64,000 bases of DNA from Panax quinquefolius. Taxonomy: Eukaryota; Streptophyta; Magnoliopsida; Apiales; Araliaceae. Shown one piece after another: positions 10,704 through 23,113 of the stretch. How positions within the stretch are numbered: position 1 is the first letter of the stretch; each line of letters begins with the position of its first letter. Position numbers and translations under genes: made by a program. The notes under the pieces are model-generated. The model was not told the DNA's origin and made no database searches. It saw only the letters and a list, made by a program, of their open reading frames with translations. The stretch is taken from positions 31,434,123 to 31,498,122 of the forward strand of contig CM035170.1 of NCBI GenBank assembly GCA_020205615.1, written 5' to 3'.

Positions 10704-11770
10704 ATGGCATCCGAGAATATTGAGAATAGCAATGGGGCACAAGAGACCGTTGAGTCTCCACAGATCAACAATCAGAATAATGTGCATCAGGAAGGCGACA
10801 ATCCTCATGCAAACAACAACATTGACCAAATGATGAACGATGGAATGTTCAGAGGCTTTATGCAATTCATGCAACATCAGGCGAGAGCGGCTCCTGTTCA
10901 AAATGCAGGTGGAAACACTGGAAACTCTCAAACGGTCACCACTAAACAGTTCAAGGAACTGGGACCACCCGAGTTTATTGGAGAGCCAAAACCACTTAAG
11001 GCGAAAGCGTGTATAAAGTATATCACCAAGATATTTGATGTCTTGGGATGCTCAGAGAGAGCAAAGGTTCCCTTCGCCACCTTCATGTTGCGTGAAGAAG
11101 CGATTCTTGGTGGGAATCAGAAACGACTCCCCGACTGGCCTTTCAAGATGTCTTGGGAGAAGTTCCATGAGCTATTCAACGACAAGTACTTTCACGAAAG
11201 TATTCGTCACATGAAAGAGGTGGAGTTTATCAAGTTGGAGCAAAACAATATGGCCAGTGTCATGTCTGAGGCTAAATTTGTGGAGTTATCCGGTTTGCAT
11301 CCCATTTGGTCGATAATGAGGAAGCGAATGACACGAATGTTTTAAGAGGTTTGAAACCGGAGATACATCAATATCTTATTTCTCATAAAGCTGTGTTTGT
11401 ACTCGGATGTTGTAAATAGGGCTCGATTATTGGAGCGCGATAACGAGTCAACGCAACCAAGAAAAGCGGTAAACAACATGAAAATACCGGTGGTATCGGT
11501 CATGAGCGGTGACAACAAGCGTGGAGGGAATCAACATGCGAAAATGGTAACCACTTTGGTGGTAATCATGGCTAAGACAGTAAAAATGGACATTTCAAGA
11601 AAAGGAGATTCAACAATGATGGAAAGACGTCAGCACCAACAACCGTGGTTAAGGAAGGAGAACGACCACCTATCATATGCTTCAAATGCGAAGGGGATAG
11701 ACATATCAGTCCAAACTGCGCGATTCCATCCAAAACGTGTTATAATTGTGAAAGAGAAGGTCACCTAGCC
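10704..11770 (+). pseudogene. gag: gag of gypsy A, frameshifted
   Basis: Encodes the capsid/nucleocapsid polyprotein that packages element RNA. The first ATG giving the right frame is at 10704 (MASENIENS). An N-terminal Gln/Asn-rich region is followed by a retrotransposon-gag core containing FKELGPPEFIGE, a typical plant gag entry. The frame is lost near 11320, resumes in another frame around 11397 (DVVNRARLLERDNES), and is lost again before the nucleocapsid. Two CX2CX4HX4C zinc knuckles, CFKCEGDRHISPNC and CYNCEREGHLARFC, are encoded at about 11675-11786 in the protease frame. At least two frameshifts prevent a full-length Gag. Confidence 0.8.
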
Positions 11771-12409
11771 CGATTTTGTCGTTCACCGAAGACAAGTTCA
11801 GCTAGGATAGAGGCACCAAAGGCCATCCCAGAAAAGTCAAAGCTGGTGGTGCAAGGGAGAGAATTTGTTATGACCTCCCAGAAAGCAAGGAACCCGAACG
11901 AGGTCATCACGGGTAAGCTTATCATAAACTCTAGCAAAGTCTATATCTTATTTGATACCGGTTCTACCCATTCTTTTATTTCTCCTTCTTGCGCTCAACT
12001 ATTAAATTTGACTCCGGAGAAATTAGACTTTGACTTATCTGTTGAAACTCCGTTGGGAGAAACCTTCATTACATCCACTGTTTATAAGTCTTGTTTGGTT
12101 TAAATTGGTACCCTCACATTACATGTCGATCTTATTTCATTGAAAATACTTGCATTTGACGTGATTCTAGGGATTGATTGGTTAACTACTCATCATGCAA
12201 AAATTGATTATTTTTGTAAGGTTATTAGTTTTCATATTCCTAACCAACCTATTATGCGAATTCAAACAACTAAACCATTAAAATCAATCAATGTCATTTC
12301 AAGCCATAAAGCTATTCGTTTATTGAAAAATGGATGTCAAGCTTTCTTAGCTCATGTCACGTATCTAAACAAAAATACGTTAGTTTTGAATGATATTTAC
12401 ATTTGTTAA
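11645..12409 (+). pseudogene. pro: Nucleocapsid knuckles and aspartic protease of gypsy A
   Basis: After the two zinc knuckles comes a retropepsin-like domain. The catalytic motif is FDTGSTHSFIS near 11950-11985, and a later block DVILGIDWL with HHAKIDY near 12155-12215 is the usual second conserved part of plant gypsy proteases. The protease would cut Gag-Pol in the particle. An in-frame stop at 12101-12103 separates the two blocks, with the same frame continuing to 12409 and ending in tandem stops. The full-length protein cannot be made from this copy. Confidence 0.8.
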
Positions 12410-14018
12410 TAAATTTCTGACGTATTCCCGAAGAACTTCCTGGCCTACCCCGGCGTGAAATTAAATTTTGTATCGACCTTGAACCCGGTGACAAAACCCA
12501 TTTCTAAAGCCCCATATCGAATGGCTCTATTTAACTTCGAGGAGTTAAAGACCCAATTGTAGGAATTGTTGTTAGATTGGTTTCATTCGTCCTCTAGTCG
12601 TCTCCTTGGGGTGCTCTGTTCTATTTGTGAAGAAGAAATATGGGAATATGCGACTTTGTATTGATTATCGGGAGTTGAATCATGTCACCATCAAAAATAG
12701 GTACCCATTGCCACGTATTGATGACCTGTTTGACCAGTTGCAAGGCGCCAAATTCTTTTCAAAGATTGATCTTCGTTCAGGATATCATCAATTGAAGATT
12801 AGAACCGATGACATTCCAAAGATGGATTTCAGAACTCGGCACGGGCATTATGAATTCCTAGTCATGTCCTTTGGATTGACTAATGCTCCTGCTGCCTTCA
12901 TGGATATGATGAACCGAGTATTCAAGGAATATTTGGATCATTTTGTTGTCGTCTTTATTGATGACATCCTCATATATTCCAAAAGCCATGAAGATCATGA
13001 GCAACACTTGAGGCTGATACTCCAAAAGCTTCGTGAAAACAAGCTATATGCCAAGTTGAAGAAATGCGAGTTCTGTCTTGAGGAAGTTGCATTCCTTGGG
13101 CACATGATATCAAATCATGGGATATATGTTGACCCGACAAAGATTGAAGCAATTCAAAGCTGGGAGCAACCTAAATCAGTGACCGAATTACGTAGCTTTC
13201 TCGGCTTAGCTGGTTATTATCGGAGATTCGTAGAAGGGTTTTCTCGAATCACTACTCCATTAACTCAGCTAACTCGAAAAGATACAAAATTCGGTTGGAG
13301 CGTGGAATGTGAGAAGAGTTTTCAAGAACTCAAGAGGAGACTCATTTCAGCACCTGTTCTGACAATACCATCTGGCTCGGAGGGATTTGTCATCTACAGT
13401 GATGCTTCGGGCAAAGGGTTAGGATGTGTTCTCATGCAACATGGGAAAGTCATAGCCTATGCCTCACGGCAACTCAAAGAATATGAGAGGAATTATCCTA
13501 CTCATGATCTAGAGTTGGCAGTTGTCATTTTTGCGCTTAAAATTTGGAGGCATTACCTGTATGGGGAGAAAGTGGAGATCTATACGGATCATAAAAGCCT
13601 CAAATATTTCTTCACTCAAAAGGAACTCAACATGCGGCAACGACGTTGGCTCAAACTGTTGAAAGATTATGATTATACTATTCAATACCATCCTGGAAAA
13701 GTGAACGTAGTAGCTGATGCACTAAGTAGAAGATCATATGCGGGTACGAGTGTAATATTGTCAACACAAAGGCCCATTTTGTATAACTTGCAAAGGATGC
13801 AGTTAGAGATAAAGACTCCAGGGACCCATGTGATGATGGCGAATATACGAGTAGAACCGACTTTAATCGATAAAGTAAAAGCTACTCAAGCTACAGACCT
13901 GGAGCTGATGCGTATAAGGAAGAAAGTACAAGAAGGTGCTTTGCCGGAAGCAAGAATCGATGAAGAAGGAATACTTCGAGTCAACTCCAGACTTTGTGTT
14001 CCTAACAACCTGATTTAA
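12410..14018 (+). pseudogene. pol: Reverse transcriptase and RNase H of gypsy A
   Basis: From 12606 an open frame of about 470 codons contains RT blocks [44 protein letters not shown] and the catalytic FIDDILIYS. RNase H follows with [20 protein letters not shown] and YTDHKSLKY, ending at the conserved VVADALSRR. The upstream 60 codons of RT (12410-12606, with ISKAPYRMA) are in another frame and interrupted by a TAG. RT copies element RNA into DNA and RNase H removes the template. The frame ends at 14018 and the following integrase is shifted, so one indel near 14005 broke the polyprotein. Confidence 0.9.
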
Positions 14019-15329
14019 AGTATAAAATCATGATGGAGGCGTATAACACACCGTTTGCAATCCATCCTGGGAGTACCAAAATGTATCGTGATCTTCGACA
14101 TACATTTTGGTGGAGCAATATGAAGAGAGAGATAGCAGAATTTATCTCAAGGTGTTTAACTTGTCAACGAGTCAAGGCGGAGCATCAAGTACCAAAAGGT
14201 CCATTGCAACCACTTGAAATTCTAGAATGGAAGTGGGAACACATTACCATGGATTTCGTTACTGGTCTTCCCAAGGTTTCTCAAGGCATAGATGCAATTT
14301 GGGTCATTGTTGATAGATTGACCAAGTCTGCTCATTTCCTACCTATACGAGAAACTTATATACTTGAACGTCTTGCTCGTATGTACATAAACGAGATTGT
14401 AAGACTGCATGGTATGCCAGTATCCATAGTTTCTGATCGAGACCCAAGATTCACTTCAAGATTTTGGGTTAGTTTGCAAAAAGATATGGGCACAGGATTT
14501 ACGATTTAGCTCGGCATATCATCCTCAAATGGACGGGCAGTCAGAGAGGACCATTCAAACTCTTGAAGATATATTAAAACTCTATGTCATTGACTTCAAG
14601 GGAAATTAGGATAAGTTCCTACCATTGGTGGAGTTTTCCTACAACAACAGTTATCAAACAAGTATTGGTATGGCTCCATTTGAGGCGTTGTATGGAAGAA
14701 AGTGTCGTTCTCCAGTATGCTGGGATGAGGTGGGTGAAGCAACGTTGTTAGGACCGGAGTTGGTACGTATGACTACGGAAAAGATTCAAATGATCTAACA
14801 ACGTATAAAAACCTCACAAGATCGACAAAAGAGTTATGCTGATCTTCATCGAAAGGACGTGGAATTCGATATTGGAGATCATGTGTTATTACGTGTTGCT
14901 CCATGGAAGGGAGTTACGAGATTTGGAAAGAGAGGAAAGATCAACCCTCGATTCATTGGCCCATTTTTAATCCTCGATCGAATAGGAACTGTGGCGTATA
15001 GACTCGCTTTACCGCCATGTATGTCTCGTGTTCATAACGTTTTTCATATATCTATGTTACGTAAATATGTGAAAGACCCGAACCACATTATTGAATTAGA
15101 ACCATACGAGATAGGGGAAGATTTAACGTATGAAGAGTTACCTGTTAAAATCTTGGATAAAAAGGATCATATTCTACGCTCCAAGGTTATACCTCAAGAC
15201 AAAGTTTTGTGGAGAAACCACGATGTGGAAGAAATGACCTGGGAGTTAGAATCTGAGATGAAATCAAGATATCCTTACCTCTTCGACATTCCAGGTACGC
15301 ACCCTAATTTCGAGGATGAAATTTCATAA
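14019..15329 (+). pseudogene. int: Integrase and chromodomain-like tail of gypsy A
   Basis: The zinc-binding part is visible ([13 protein letters not shown], then [12 protein letters not shown]), followed by the DDE core: MDFVTGLPK for the first Asp, VSDRDPRF for the second, and the [10 protein letters not shown] region for the Glu. A frameshift lies near 14505 just before the Glu block, and TAG/TAA stops lie near 14606 and 14796. The last 156 codons (14859-15329) carry the C-terminal domain and tail with MSRVHNVFHISMLRKY and VLWRNHDVEEMTWELE. Integrase inserts the cDNA; in chromoviruses the tail region biases insertion toward chromatin. Inactive as it stands. Confidence 0.85.
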
Positions 15330-15340
15330 GAAGGGGAGCT
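15329..15340 (+). other. Polypurine tract of gypsy A
   Basis: AGAAGGGGAGCT lies directly before the 3' LTR start TGTAAGACC and right after the pol stop codon. It is purine-rich and correctly placed to prime plus-strand DNA synthesis. Confidence 0.8.
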
Positions 15341-17431
15341 TGTAAGACCCCAACTTTTTGAATAAAGATTAAATTTTCTCGAAATATATTTTTGAATATT
15401 ATGGTGTGGATTTGATATAATGTTATAGTTGTGGGTAATATTTACAAATTTTGCAAAGTACGCAAGTTGTTATATAATATTCGATTGGTCGGGGAATATT
15501 CGTTTTAACAAGGAATATTCGTACAACGTCACAATCATTGGTGGACCCCCACAACGGAATTATTGTCGGATTGAGAAAATGACAAAAATACTTTATGAAA
15601 ATAACGGGGGAAGTTTTACCATTAACTGTTGATACACCCGGTGTTAAAGTAAAGTAATACGCGTGGTTGTATAGTAGCACATGGTATTGATTATTGATAC
15701 TTACGTGAGAAGTCACTCAGTTATACTCAATTATTCCTACAGTAATTGCTGCATCATATCTCTCATATTATTGATTCAATTATTGTCACAGTATCATTTG
15801 CATAATATATTATATTATTAAATCAATAATTGAGACGACAAAGTTATTCATATTATTATTTGCAATATTGACAATGTCTAGAAGTTCTATCAAGGAGAGG
15901 TTTGGTCACCTAATTGCGCGCCAATAAGGAGAAATCCTTATCGGAAAGCCCCCTCTTTCCTGGGAACGACCTGGTTGTTAAATATTGTGAGTTATAATAT
16001 TAATGATGAATAAGTTGTGTTGATTAAAAATGAATTTTGATAGTTCCATTGTGTTGGGATTATTAGTGTTAGTGGAAATCTACATCTATTCCGATGATAA
16101 TTGATGTCTAGGGGTTATATTGATAAATCGGGTAATTTATCGGATAAATGAGCAATTAATTGCTACTAATTCACATACTTGTATAACTATTTGTTCACAT
16201 GTGTGTACTATTGAATCACATTATTTACTATTAGGGGAGTTGGTGTAAGATTGATAATACTTGCATGACTAAGTCAAAAATGGAGGTATAGATGGAGGTA
16301 CTATACTGTAATTCGTATTTTTCACATGAGTATACTATTGATTTACATGATTGAAATATTGATTCACATTATTTACTATTAGGGGAGGTGGTGCAAGTTT
16401 GATAATACTTGCAGGACTAAATTAAAAATGAAAGAAAAGTTGGAGGTATTGTACTGTAATTTTTTGAGCCCCAAAACGTGCAATTATCGAAACTATATTT
16501 TCCTATAAATAGAAGCTCATTCTTCCTTCATTTCTCACCAATTCACAAAAGCTTTAGAGTGATTATTATAGAGAGAAATTAGAGAGAGAAAGAAGAAGAG
16601 AAGTCTGCTACCTCACTATTTCAGTATCCAGTTTTTCCAAGGTAGGGAATATTATTTGTTGTACTCGTAGGGAGTATTATTTCTTTCTTATCCATGAAGA
16701 GAACTTCTGTTATTACATTCTTTATTATTCTATTGGAATAACCTATATACGCGGGCTACCCTATACTTGGTGAAATTCTTCTGTTATTCCATTCTTTATC
16801 ATTCTGTTAGAACATCCATGCATTCGCTTACGTACATGGACCTAGTTCCATTATTTATCATTCTGTTGGAACATCATATCTGTGCGTTCTACGCCGGACC
16901 TGGTTCTGTCTTTATTATTCTGTTGAAATATCCTGTCTATGCGTTTTACGTCGGACCTGATTCCGTATTTATTATTCTGTTGGAATATCCTGTCTGTGCG
17001 TTTTACGCCGGACCTAATTCTGTTATTTATTATTTTGTTGGAATAACCTACCTGTGCGGTCTATCGCATGCCTGGTGATTTCTTTTGTTATTCCATTCCT
17101 TGTTATACTCAGTTGGTTAAAGTTTTTACTTCTATACTCCATGAAATTAGTGGAATATCCTTGATATTTGCGCTTCATCCAGTATCTTTTCATAGAAATA
17201 TTCTTCTGAGCATTCTTGAATTTTACTCTACAAAGCAGTATCATGTTGACAATTTGGACATTATTAGTTCCTGTATAAATTAATTCTTGAACTTGTTTTA
17301 TTGAATTCTTATATCATTGTCATCATTCTCATGTTTATATTTTTTTTTGAAAGTTATCTGTGGCCTGTAGTGCATAGATGGACTTGGTATGATTATGACC
17401 ATGGATTATTCGGTGTAATCATGACCGTAAT
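15341..17431 (+). repeat. 3' LTR of gypsy A, truncated
   Basis: Starts TGTAAGACCCC and follows the 5' LTR closely, including the TATA region (near 16502) and a five-unit array (16801-17090; unit starts 16801, 16860, 16917, 16974, 17032). It ends abruptly at 17431 where the reversed LTR of gypsy B begins. The two LTRs differ by scattered substitutions and small indels and most strongly inside the array. Confidence 0.9.
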
Positions 17432-20035
17432 TGTGAGGACCCCAAAATAGGTCCATTCCATCCAACCCATTTTGAGTCGCCAAATACATGGTACAAAAAC
17501 AAATACAACTTCAGTAGTACAATCGTCATGCAAAATATGACAACACATATACTGTGAGTTTGAATACAACTATTGTCTAATAGATGATAAAAAAACTCAA
17601 AGGGGTCCTCTTTACAATTATTGATACACGCTTATTTCACGTAATAGTGAGGACTACTAATGCAACCATCTGACCATCAATCCATTCCCCGACTAGTCCC
17701 AAATATATTCTCATTTCACGAAGAGAACAAAGTGAAAGAAAGGGTGAGCTCAACTAGCCCAAAGAAGAAATATTATGACTAAGATAATATAAAACAAATT
17801 ATCATTAGTTTTCAACAGGAAAAATCTCGATAAAATATAATAGACAACAAGTTTTAGATCAACAATCTGCGGTGGAATAAGCAATCCATTAGAAGAGTCA
17901 AGTAGAGAAAGAATTCTACTATCTTCTATGAATTTAAAAGTCCATCATCAATATTTTATCCTCAGAACATCAATCAATACACATCTTTAATCAAATATTC
18001 ATCTTTGCAATCATGCGGGCAAAGATATTCATTTAGTATTACCGGTTGGTCATGTTCATCTCAACACTGCTCATCTTTTGCACTACGGGCCAAAGATATT
18101 CATTAGGTAATCATTCATCTTTGCTACTGTGCCAAAGATATTCATCAGTTAATCATTCATCTTTGCACCATAGGCCAAAAATATTCAGTAATATCATCAT
18201 TTACGACTAAAGATGATGAAAAATATTTTAAAGGAACGAATCCAGTGAAACAAAATAACAAATATTAGAGATTCGTATTACAGTTTATCCAAGATCAATA
18301 ATACTTCATAATAACCAATTTTGAAGCAAAATTCAAGAATAAAGATCAAAACATGGATACAATCAAAGATAGTAACCATAATAGACACCTTGGATAAAAA
18401 GAAGAAAATTTCATTTTTCAGTGAATAGTGTTGTATACGTGAATAGTGTCGTATACGTGAATAGTAACTCCGACACCAAAAGATAAAAATTTCACAAGAA
18501 AAATCATCATGCTTCGTGAATAGTACTCATGAATAGTAACTCGTAAATAGTAACTCATGAATACTAACCCCGACATGAAAAGTTCCAAATTTGATAAAAA
18601 GTTCCAACCAATATTTTGGCATAATGATATTGAAGAAATAATATCACTTACGAAGAAAATAACATCCCTTACCTCAAAAAGATAATACTTCTGGCTGGAA
18701 TACTAGATATAGTGCTGAAGGAACTTGCACCGTATAACAACACTCAAAGTATCAAAATACTCACAAGAATACGCTCGATAATATAGAGAGAGAAAGAGAG
18801 AAAACTTATGAATTCTGGTGTGATTTTTAATTCTAACTAAGCACCCTATTTATAGGAAAATGCTTAGAACGCCATAGAAGACTAACCTGCTACCTTATGT
18901 CTTTACCTGTTACTATTTCTACCCACCACATTTGAAATTCAATTGAGCACATTTCTCACCAACCAATTCAAGAATTTTCCAAAATGTTTTATAATTTAAA
19001 CAATAATCAGAAACTTTAATAATTCATAGAAAATAGCCCGTTTATCAGAAAAATACAAATTTTATGTCCATTCCACACGAAATCGAATTCTCTACAACTT
19101 TGTAGCTTTGAGTTTTTCCAAATTCCAAACAGAAAAATACCCGAAATCCACAAACGGATGATTTTTAAATACTTCCAATCAGACAAAATACTGATAAAAC
19201 ATCTCAACATTAATTCCTTCATTAATAACCACATAAATAAATCCATCATTTATATCCACAATAAATAAATATTTCCTTATCATATGAATCAATAATTAAT
19301 TATTCACAAATAATATTACAGAATCACATTTATGACAACCAGGCTGTTCCCAGGAAAGAGGGGGCTTTCCGATAAGGATTCTCCTTACTGGCGTGCAATT
19401 AGGTGACCAAACCTCTCCTTGACAGAACTTTCTAAACATTGCCAATAATGCTATCTAATAATATTATTCAAATCTATGAATTATTGATCCGATAATGGAG
19501 ATATTTGTCGGATGACAATTATTGAACAACAATAATATAAAATATCAATGCAAATAATTATTGAATCAATAAAATAAAATATTGAATAAGAATTCATGTG
19601 ACAATTATTGAGTAGTGCCTTCTTCACGTAAGGATCAATAATTCAACAATCTTTGCAATACCGTAATATTCTTTGTGCAACCACGTGTATTCATCGTATT
19701 TTAACCAATCGTATTTCAACAATGTTAATGGTAACAACTACGCCGTTATTTTTTTAAAAACTCAAACTTGTCATTTTCTTCATCCGACAGTTATTCTGTT
19801 ATAGGGCCCACAAATGATTGCGCCGTCGTACGAATATTCCCCAACAAAAAGAATATTCCACGACCAAACGAATATTCCCCGACAAAAATGATTATTTTAT
19901 AACCACTTGCTTATTTTTGCAAAATTTGCACATTTCACCCATAACCAAAGCATTATATAAAATTATCACCTTATTATTCACAATAATAAATAAAGGAAAT
20001 TCAATTTTTATTTATTAAAAAGTTGGGGTCTTACA
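17432..20035 (-). repeat. LTR of gypsy B
   Basis: On the minus strand it begins TGTAAGACCCCAAC at 20035 and ends CCTCACA at 17432. A reversed TATA box lies near 18846-18855 in TTTATAGG context. Several short repeats are present: GAATAGTAACTC-like units at 18420-18575 and GGCCAAAGATATTCAT-like units at about 18010-18190. It is a diverged relative of the gypsy A LTR. Confidence 0.85.
18420..18575 (-). repeat. GAATAGT short repeats in the gypsy B LTR
   Basis: At least seven occurrences of (T)GAATAGT followed by ACTC, AACTC or GTCGTATACG within 155 bases, spaced 13-40. A similar cluster occurs in the other reversed LTR at 53195-53330 (GAATAGTACT, about nine copies). Consistent with a slippage-prone LTR segment. 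Confidence 0.7.
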
Positions 20036-20050
20036 ACCTCCACTCCTTAT
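20036..20050 (-). other. Polypurine tract of gypsy B
   Basis: On the minus strand AAGGAGTGGAGGT precedes the LTR start TGTAAGACC, directly after the pol stop. It corresponds to the tract of gypsy A at 15329-15340. Confidence 0.75.
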
Positions 20051-20800
20051 GAAATTTCGTCCTCGAAATTGATGTACGTACTTTGTATTTCGAAAAGGTG
20101 AGGATACCTCGCTTTCGTTTCTGATTCCAACTCCCATTTCATTTCTTCAATAGCATGGTTCCTCCACAAAACCTTAACTTGAGGTATAACCTTTGTGCAT
20201 AGGACATGTTCTTTCCTATCCAAGATCTTGACAAGTACCTCCTCGTACGTTAAATCTTCGGCTATCTCGTCTGGTTGTAACGCAATAATGTGGTTCGGGT
20301 CATCCACATATTTACGTAACATCGATATGTGAAAAACATTATGAACACGCGACATACTTAGCGTTAAGACGAGTCTATAAGCCACAGTTCCTACTCGATC
20401 GAGGATTTCAAATAAATCGAAGGCTTGAGCTTTCTTCTCTTCATCGACTCTTACTTCTAGAATAACACATTCTTGCACATTCTTCTTTATATTCATCAGC
20501 TCCAGTGTGTAGCTTGAGAGGTTTTAACATCGATTCTACTCGTATATCATCACGTGGGTCCCTAGAGTCTTTAATTCTATCTTAATCATTTGTAAGTTAT
20601 ACGAAATTGGTTTTTGTGTTAACAATATCGCACTCGTAAACGCATACGATCTTCTACTCAACGCGTCAGCTACCACGTTCGCTTTCCCACGATAGTATTC
20701 AATGGTACGATCGTAATCTTCAACAGCTCGAGCCAACGTCTTTAGCGCATTATACGTTTGTTTTGGTTGAAGAAATATTTAAGGGTTTTAGAAATAGGTT
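20051..20800 (-). pseudogene. pol: pol remnant of gypsy B: RNase H end joined to integrase C-terminus
   Basis: Reading the minus strand from 20800, sequence equivalent to SLKYFFTQK...RRWLELLK (with a stop and a frameshift) leads into DYDRTIEY and [12 protein letters not shown] (20736-20536). After two stops comes LELMNIKKNVQE, matching the linker of gypsy A, and then immediately FEILDRVGTVAYRL and MSRVHNVFHISMLRKY down to the stop near 20047. Between linker and tail about 330 residues containing all three integrase catalytic residues are absent. Useless as an integrase; retained parts confirm family membership. Confidence 0.85.
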
Positions 20801-20801
20801 T

Positions 20802-21955
20802 TGTACTAGGGTCAATACAAAATGAGCTTGAAGGAGACTTTTTCTCTCTCTTGAATTCTATATAAACTTGTATACAATGCATGTGGCTGTTAGTAATGAC
20901 TGAGAATTGTAGTCTTGTAGGTTCATAGCTTGACTATAGTGGCTAGCAAGATTTTGCTAGATCTTGTCTTCAATAATTCAAGAATGGGAAAAAGGGCACT
21001 TTGGTATTTTTATTTTAATTTTAAGGGCATTCTTGTCCAAGGTGCTTGAATGTAGAGTTTAATCACTAGATTTTACATTTTAAAGTTTTCCAAATAATTA
21101 CTAGGGTTTGGACAATTAAAAATTTAAGTGTAGCAAAATATTAATTAAAAAATACTAATTAAAATTAGGGTTTTTAATAGAATTTAGGGTTTAAATAATT
21201 AGGGTGCCTTAATTATCATTAGGGTTCCTAAATTAACATTTCAATTTACTAAAATAATAATTAGGGTTTATAATTTTTGCAATTAGGGTTCTCAAATATT
21301 AATTAGGGTTTTATCTAATTAACATTAATTCTATAATATGCACATAATTCATATAACACAATTTGTGACCGATCTTAATTTCCTGTTTTGAATTTCGAAT
21401 TATGGTTTATGACAATAGTACTAGGGTTTGGTGTCATACACCATAATTGACTAACCAATATAAGTCTACACATATACTGTATATATTTATAACACTGTAA
21501 AAATAATATTATATTTAATATAATATTATTATTCTCATTCATAGCTCAAAATATATAATCGTGGTTTGATTCCATATCTCGATTTATCTTTCATCATTAA
21601 TTAAGTTAAAATAATTAATCTGAATAATTTGAATTAAAATTCATATAATAAAATAGTAATTATAATAATTTCAATAATCACTTCATATATTATTTAAATA
21701 ATATAAAAATCATAATTTCATAGAAAATAAATAATAAAGACATTTCTACTATGAAATTAATTATCATAAGTATATACTTTATAATGATCAAAAATTCTAA
21801 AATAAAATTTTTTGAAATTATTCATGCAATAAATTAATTTTATTTATCACATATATACATACACATTACTCGGCACATATTCTTATTTAAAAAAAAATAA
21901 AATTTATATGCAAAAATTCTTAATTATTTATATAGAAAATATTCAGGTTATTACA
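20802..21955 (-). mobile_element. Solitary LTR-like unit G
   Basis: On the minus strand it begins TGTAATAACCTGAAT at 21955 and ends ..CTAGTACA at 20802, with TG/CA ends. A TATATAG box near 20860 on that strand is followed by GAGAGAGAAAAAGTCTCC, the usual plan of promoter plus short leader near the 3' end of an LTR. It contains repeated TAGGGTTT phrases (21115-21320 on the plus strand). It separates pol of gypsy B from pol of gypsy C. No target-site duplication is seen (GGTTT on the left, GCACC on the right), so its exact ends are tentative. No internal coding region belongs to it. Confidence 0.5.
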
Positions 21956-23113
21956 GCACCGGTATTGTTTGTAAAGAAAAAGGACGGATCGTTACGACTT
22001 TGTATCGACTATCAAGAGTTGAACAAGTTAACGATTAAGAATAAATACCCGTTGCCCAGGATCGATGATCTATTTGATTAGTTGAAAGGGGCAAAGTATT
22101 TTTCTAAAATAGATTTGCGCACGGGGTATCATCAACTGAAAGTGAGGAAGGAAGATATACCTAAGACGACGTTCAGAACTCGTTATAGGCATTACGAGTT
22201 TTTGGTTATGTCGTTTGGGTTGACGAATGCGCCAGCCGCATTCATGGATATGATGAACAGAGTGTTCAAACAGTATTTGGACAAGTTCGTCGTCGTGTTC
22301 ATTGATGATATTCTAGTTTATTCTAAGACGCCAGAAGATCATGCTAAACATCTAAGAATAGTTTTTGAAACATTACGGAGGGAGACGTTGTATGCGAAAT
22401 TGACTAACTTTGAATTTTGGCTTGAACGAGTGCAGTTTCTAGGACATGTTATAGAAAAAGATGGCATATCCGTAGATCCAGCGAAGGTGGAAGCGGTGAA
22501 TGAGTGGGTGCAACCAAAAACGCCAACCGAAGTTAGGAGTTTTCTAGGGTTAGCGGGATACTATAGAAGGTTCAGTCAGGACTTTTCTAAATTAGCTACT
22601 CCGTTGACAAATTTGACAAGGAAGTCGGTGACGTATGTATGGACAGAAAAGTGTGAGCATAGTTTTCAAGAACTAAAAAGGAGGTTGAGTGAACCACCAG
22701 TATTATCTTTACCAGATGATATGAGGAATTTTGTAGTTTATAGCGATGCTTCGCATAGAGGACTAGGTTATGTACTTATGCAGCATGGCAAGGTCATTGC
22801 GTATGCATCATATCAGTTAAAGGATTATGAGAAGGTCTATCCTACTCATGACATAGAATTGGCAGCTGTAGTGTTTGCTTTAAAAATATGGAGACATTAT
22901 TTATATGGGGAAAAATGTGAGATATACACGGACCATAAAAGTCTGAAATATATCTTCACACGAAAGGAGTTGAATATGAGGCAGAGAAGGTGGTTAGAGT
23001 TGATAAAAGATTATGATTGTGATATCTTATATCATCTGGGGAAGGCAAATGTAGTAGCCGACACGTTAAGTCGGAAGGGTAGGGAAAAGCTGTCAATGTT
23101 AACGACTCAATGA
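21956..23113 (+). pseudogene. pol: Reverse transcriptase and RNase H of gypsy C
   Basis: RT blocks [44 protein letters not shown] and FIDDILVYS are all visible, followed by RNase H ([39 protein letters not shown]). A single in-frame TAG at 22079-22081 interrupts it where other members have Gln before LKGAK, a CAG-to-TAG change. Apart from that the frame is open for about 343 codons. The start of RT is missing because the element is truncated at 21956. Confidence 0.9.

Larger units (their letters stand above)
7702..17431 (+). mobile_element. Ty3/gypsy element A (Tekay/Del-like chromovirus), 3' LTR truncated
   Basis: Order: LTR (7702-10517), PBS-like site, gag with two zinc knuckles, aspartic protease, reverse transcriptase, RNase H, integrase with a C-terminal chromodomain-like tail, polypurine tract, LTR (15341-17431). 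This gag-PR-RT-RH-IN order defines Ty3/gypsy. The tail ending near VLWRNHDVEEMTWELE is typical of Tekay/Del chromoviruses. The 3' LTR is interrupted at 17431 by the opposite-strand LTR of gypsy B, at a point equivalent to about 9803 of the 5' LTR; the remaining ~0.7 kb is not in the window. Every ORF carries frameshifts or stops, so the copy is defective. Confidence 0.9.
17432..20801 (-). mobile_element. Ty3/gypsy element B, internally deleted, 5' part missing
   Basis: On the minus strand: end of RNase H, a pol linker, the C-terminal part of integrase, a polypurine tract, and an LTR of about 2.6 kb. It belongs to the same family as gypsy A: the LTR ends match (TGTAAGACCCC; TTTTGGGG..TCACA) and the protein fragments align. 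The catalytic part of integrase (about 1 kb, equivalent to about 13975-14965 of gypsy A) is precisely absent. It lies inside the 3' LTR of gypsy A, so it inserted later. The 5' LTR, gag, protease and RT are missing; sequence to the right of 20801 is unrelated. Confidence 0.85.

Noticed and set aside
20802..21955. Target-site duplication for unit G
   Set aside because: Flanking bases GGTTT and GCACC do not match.
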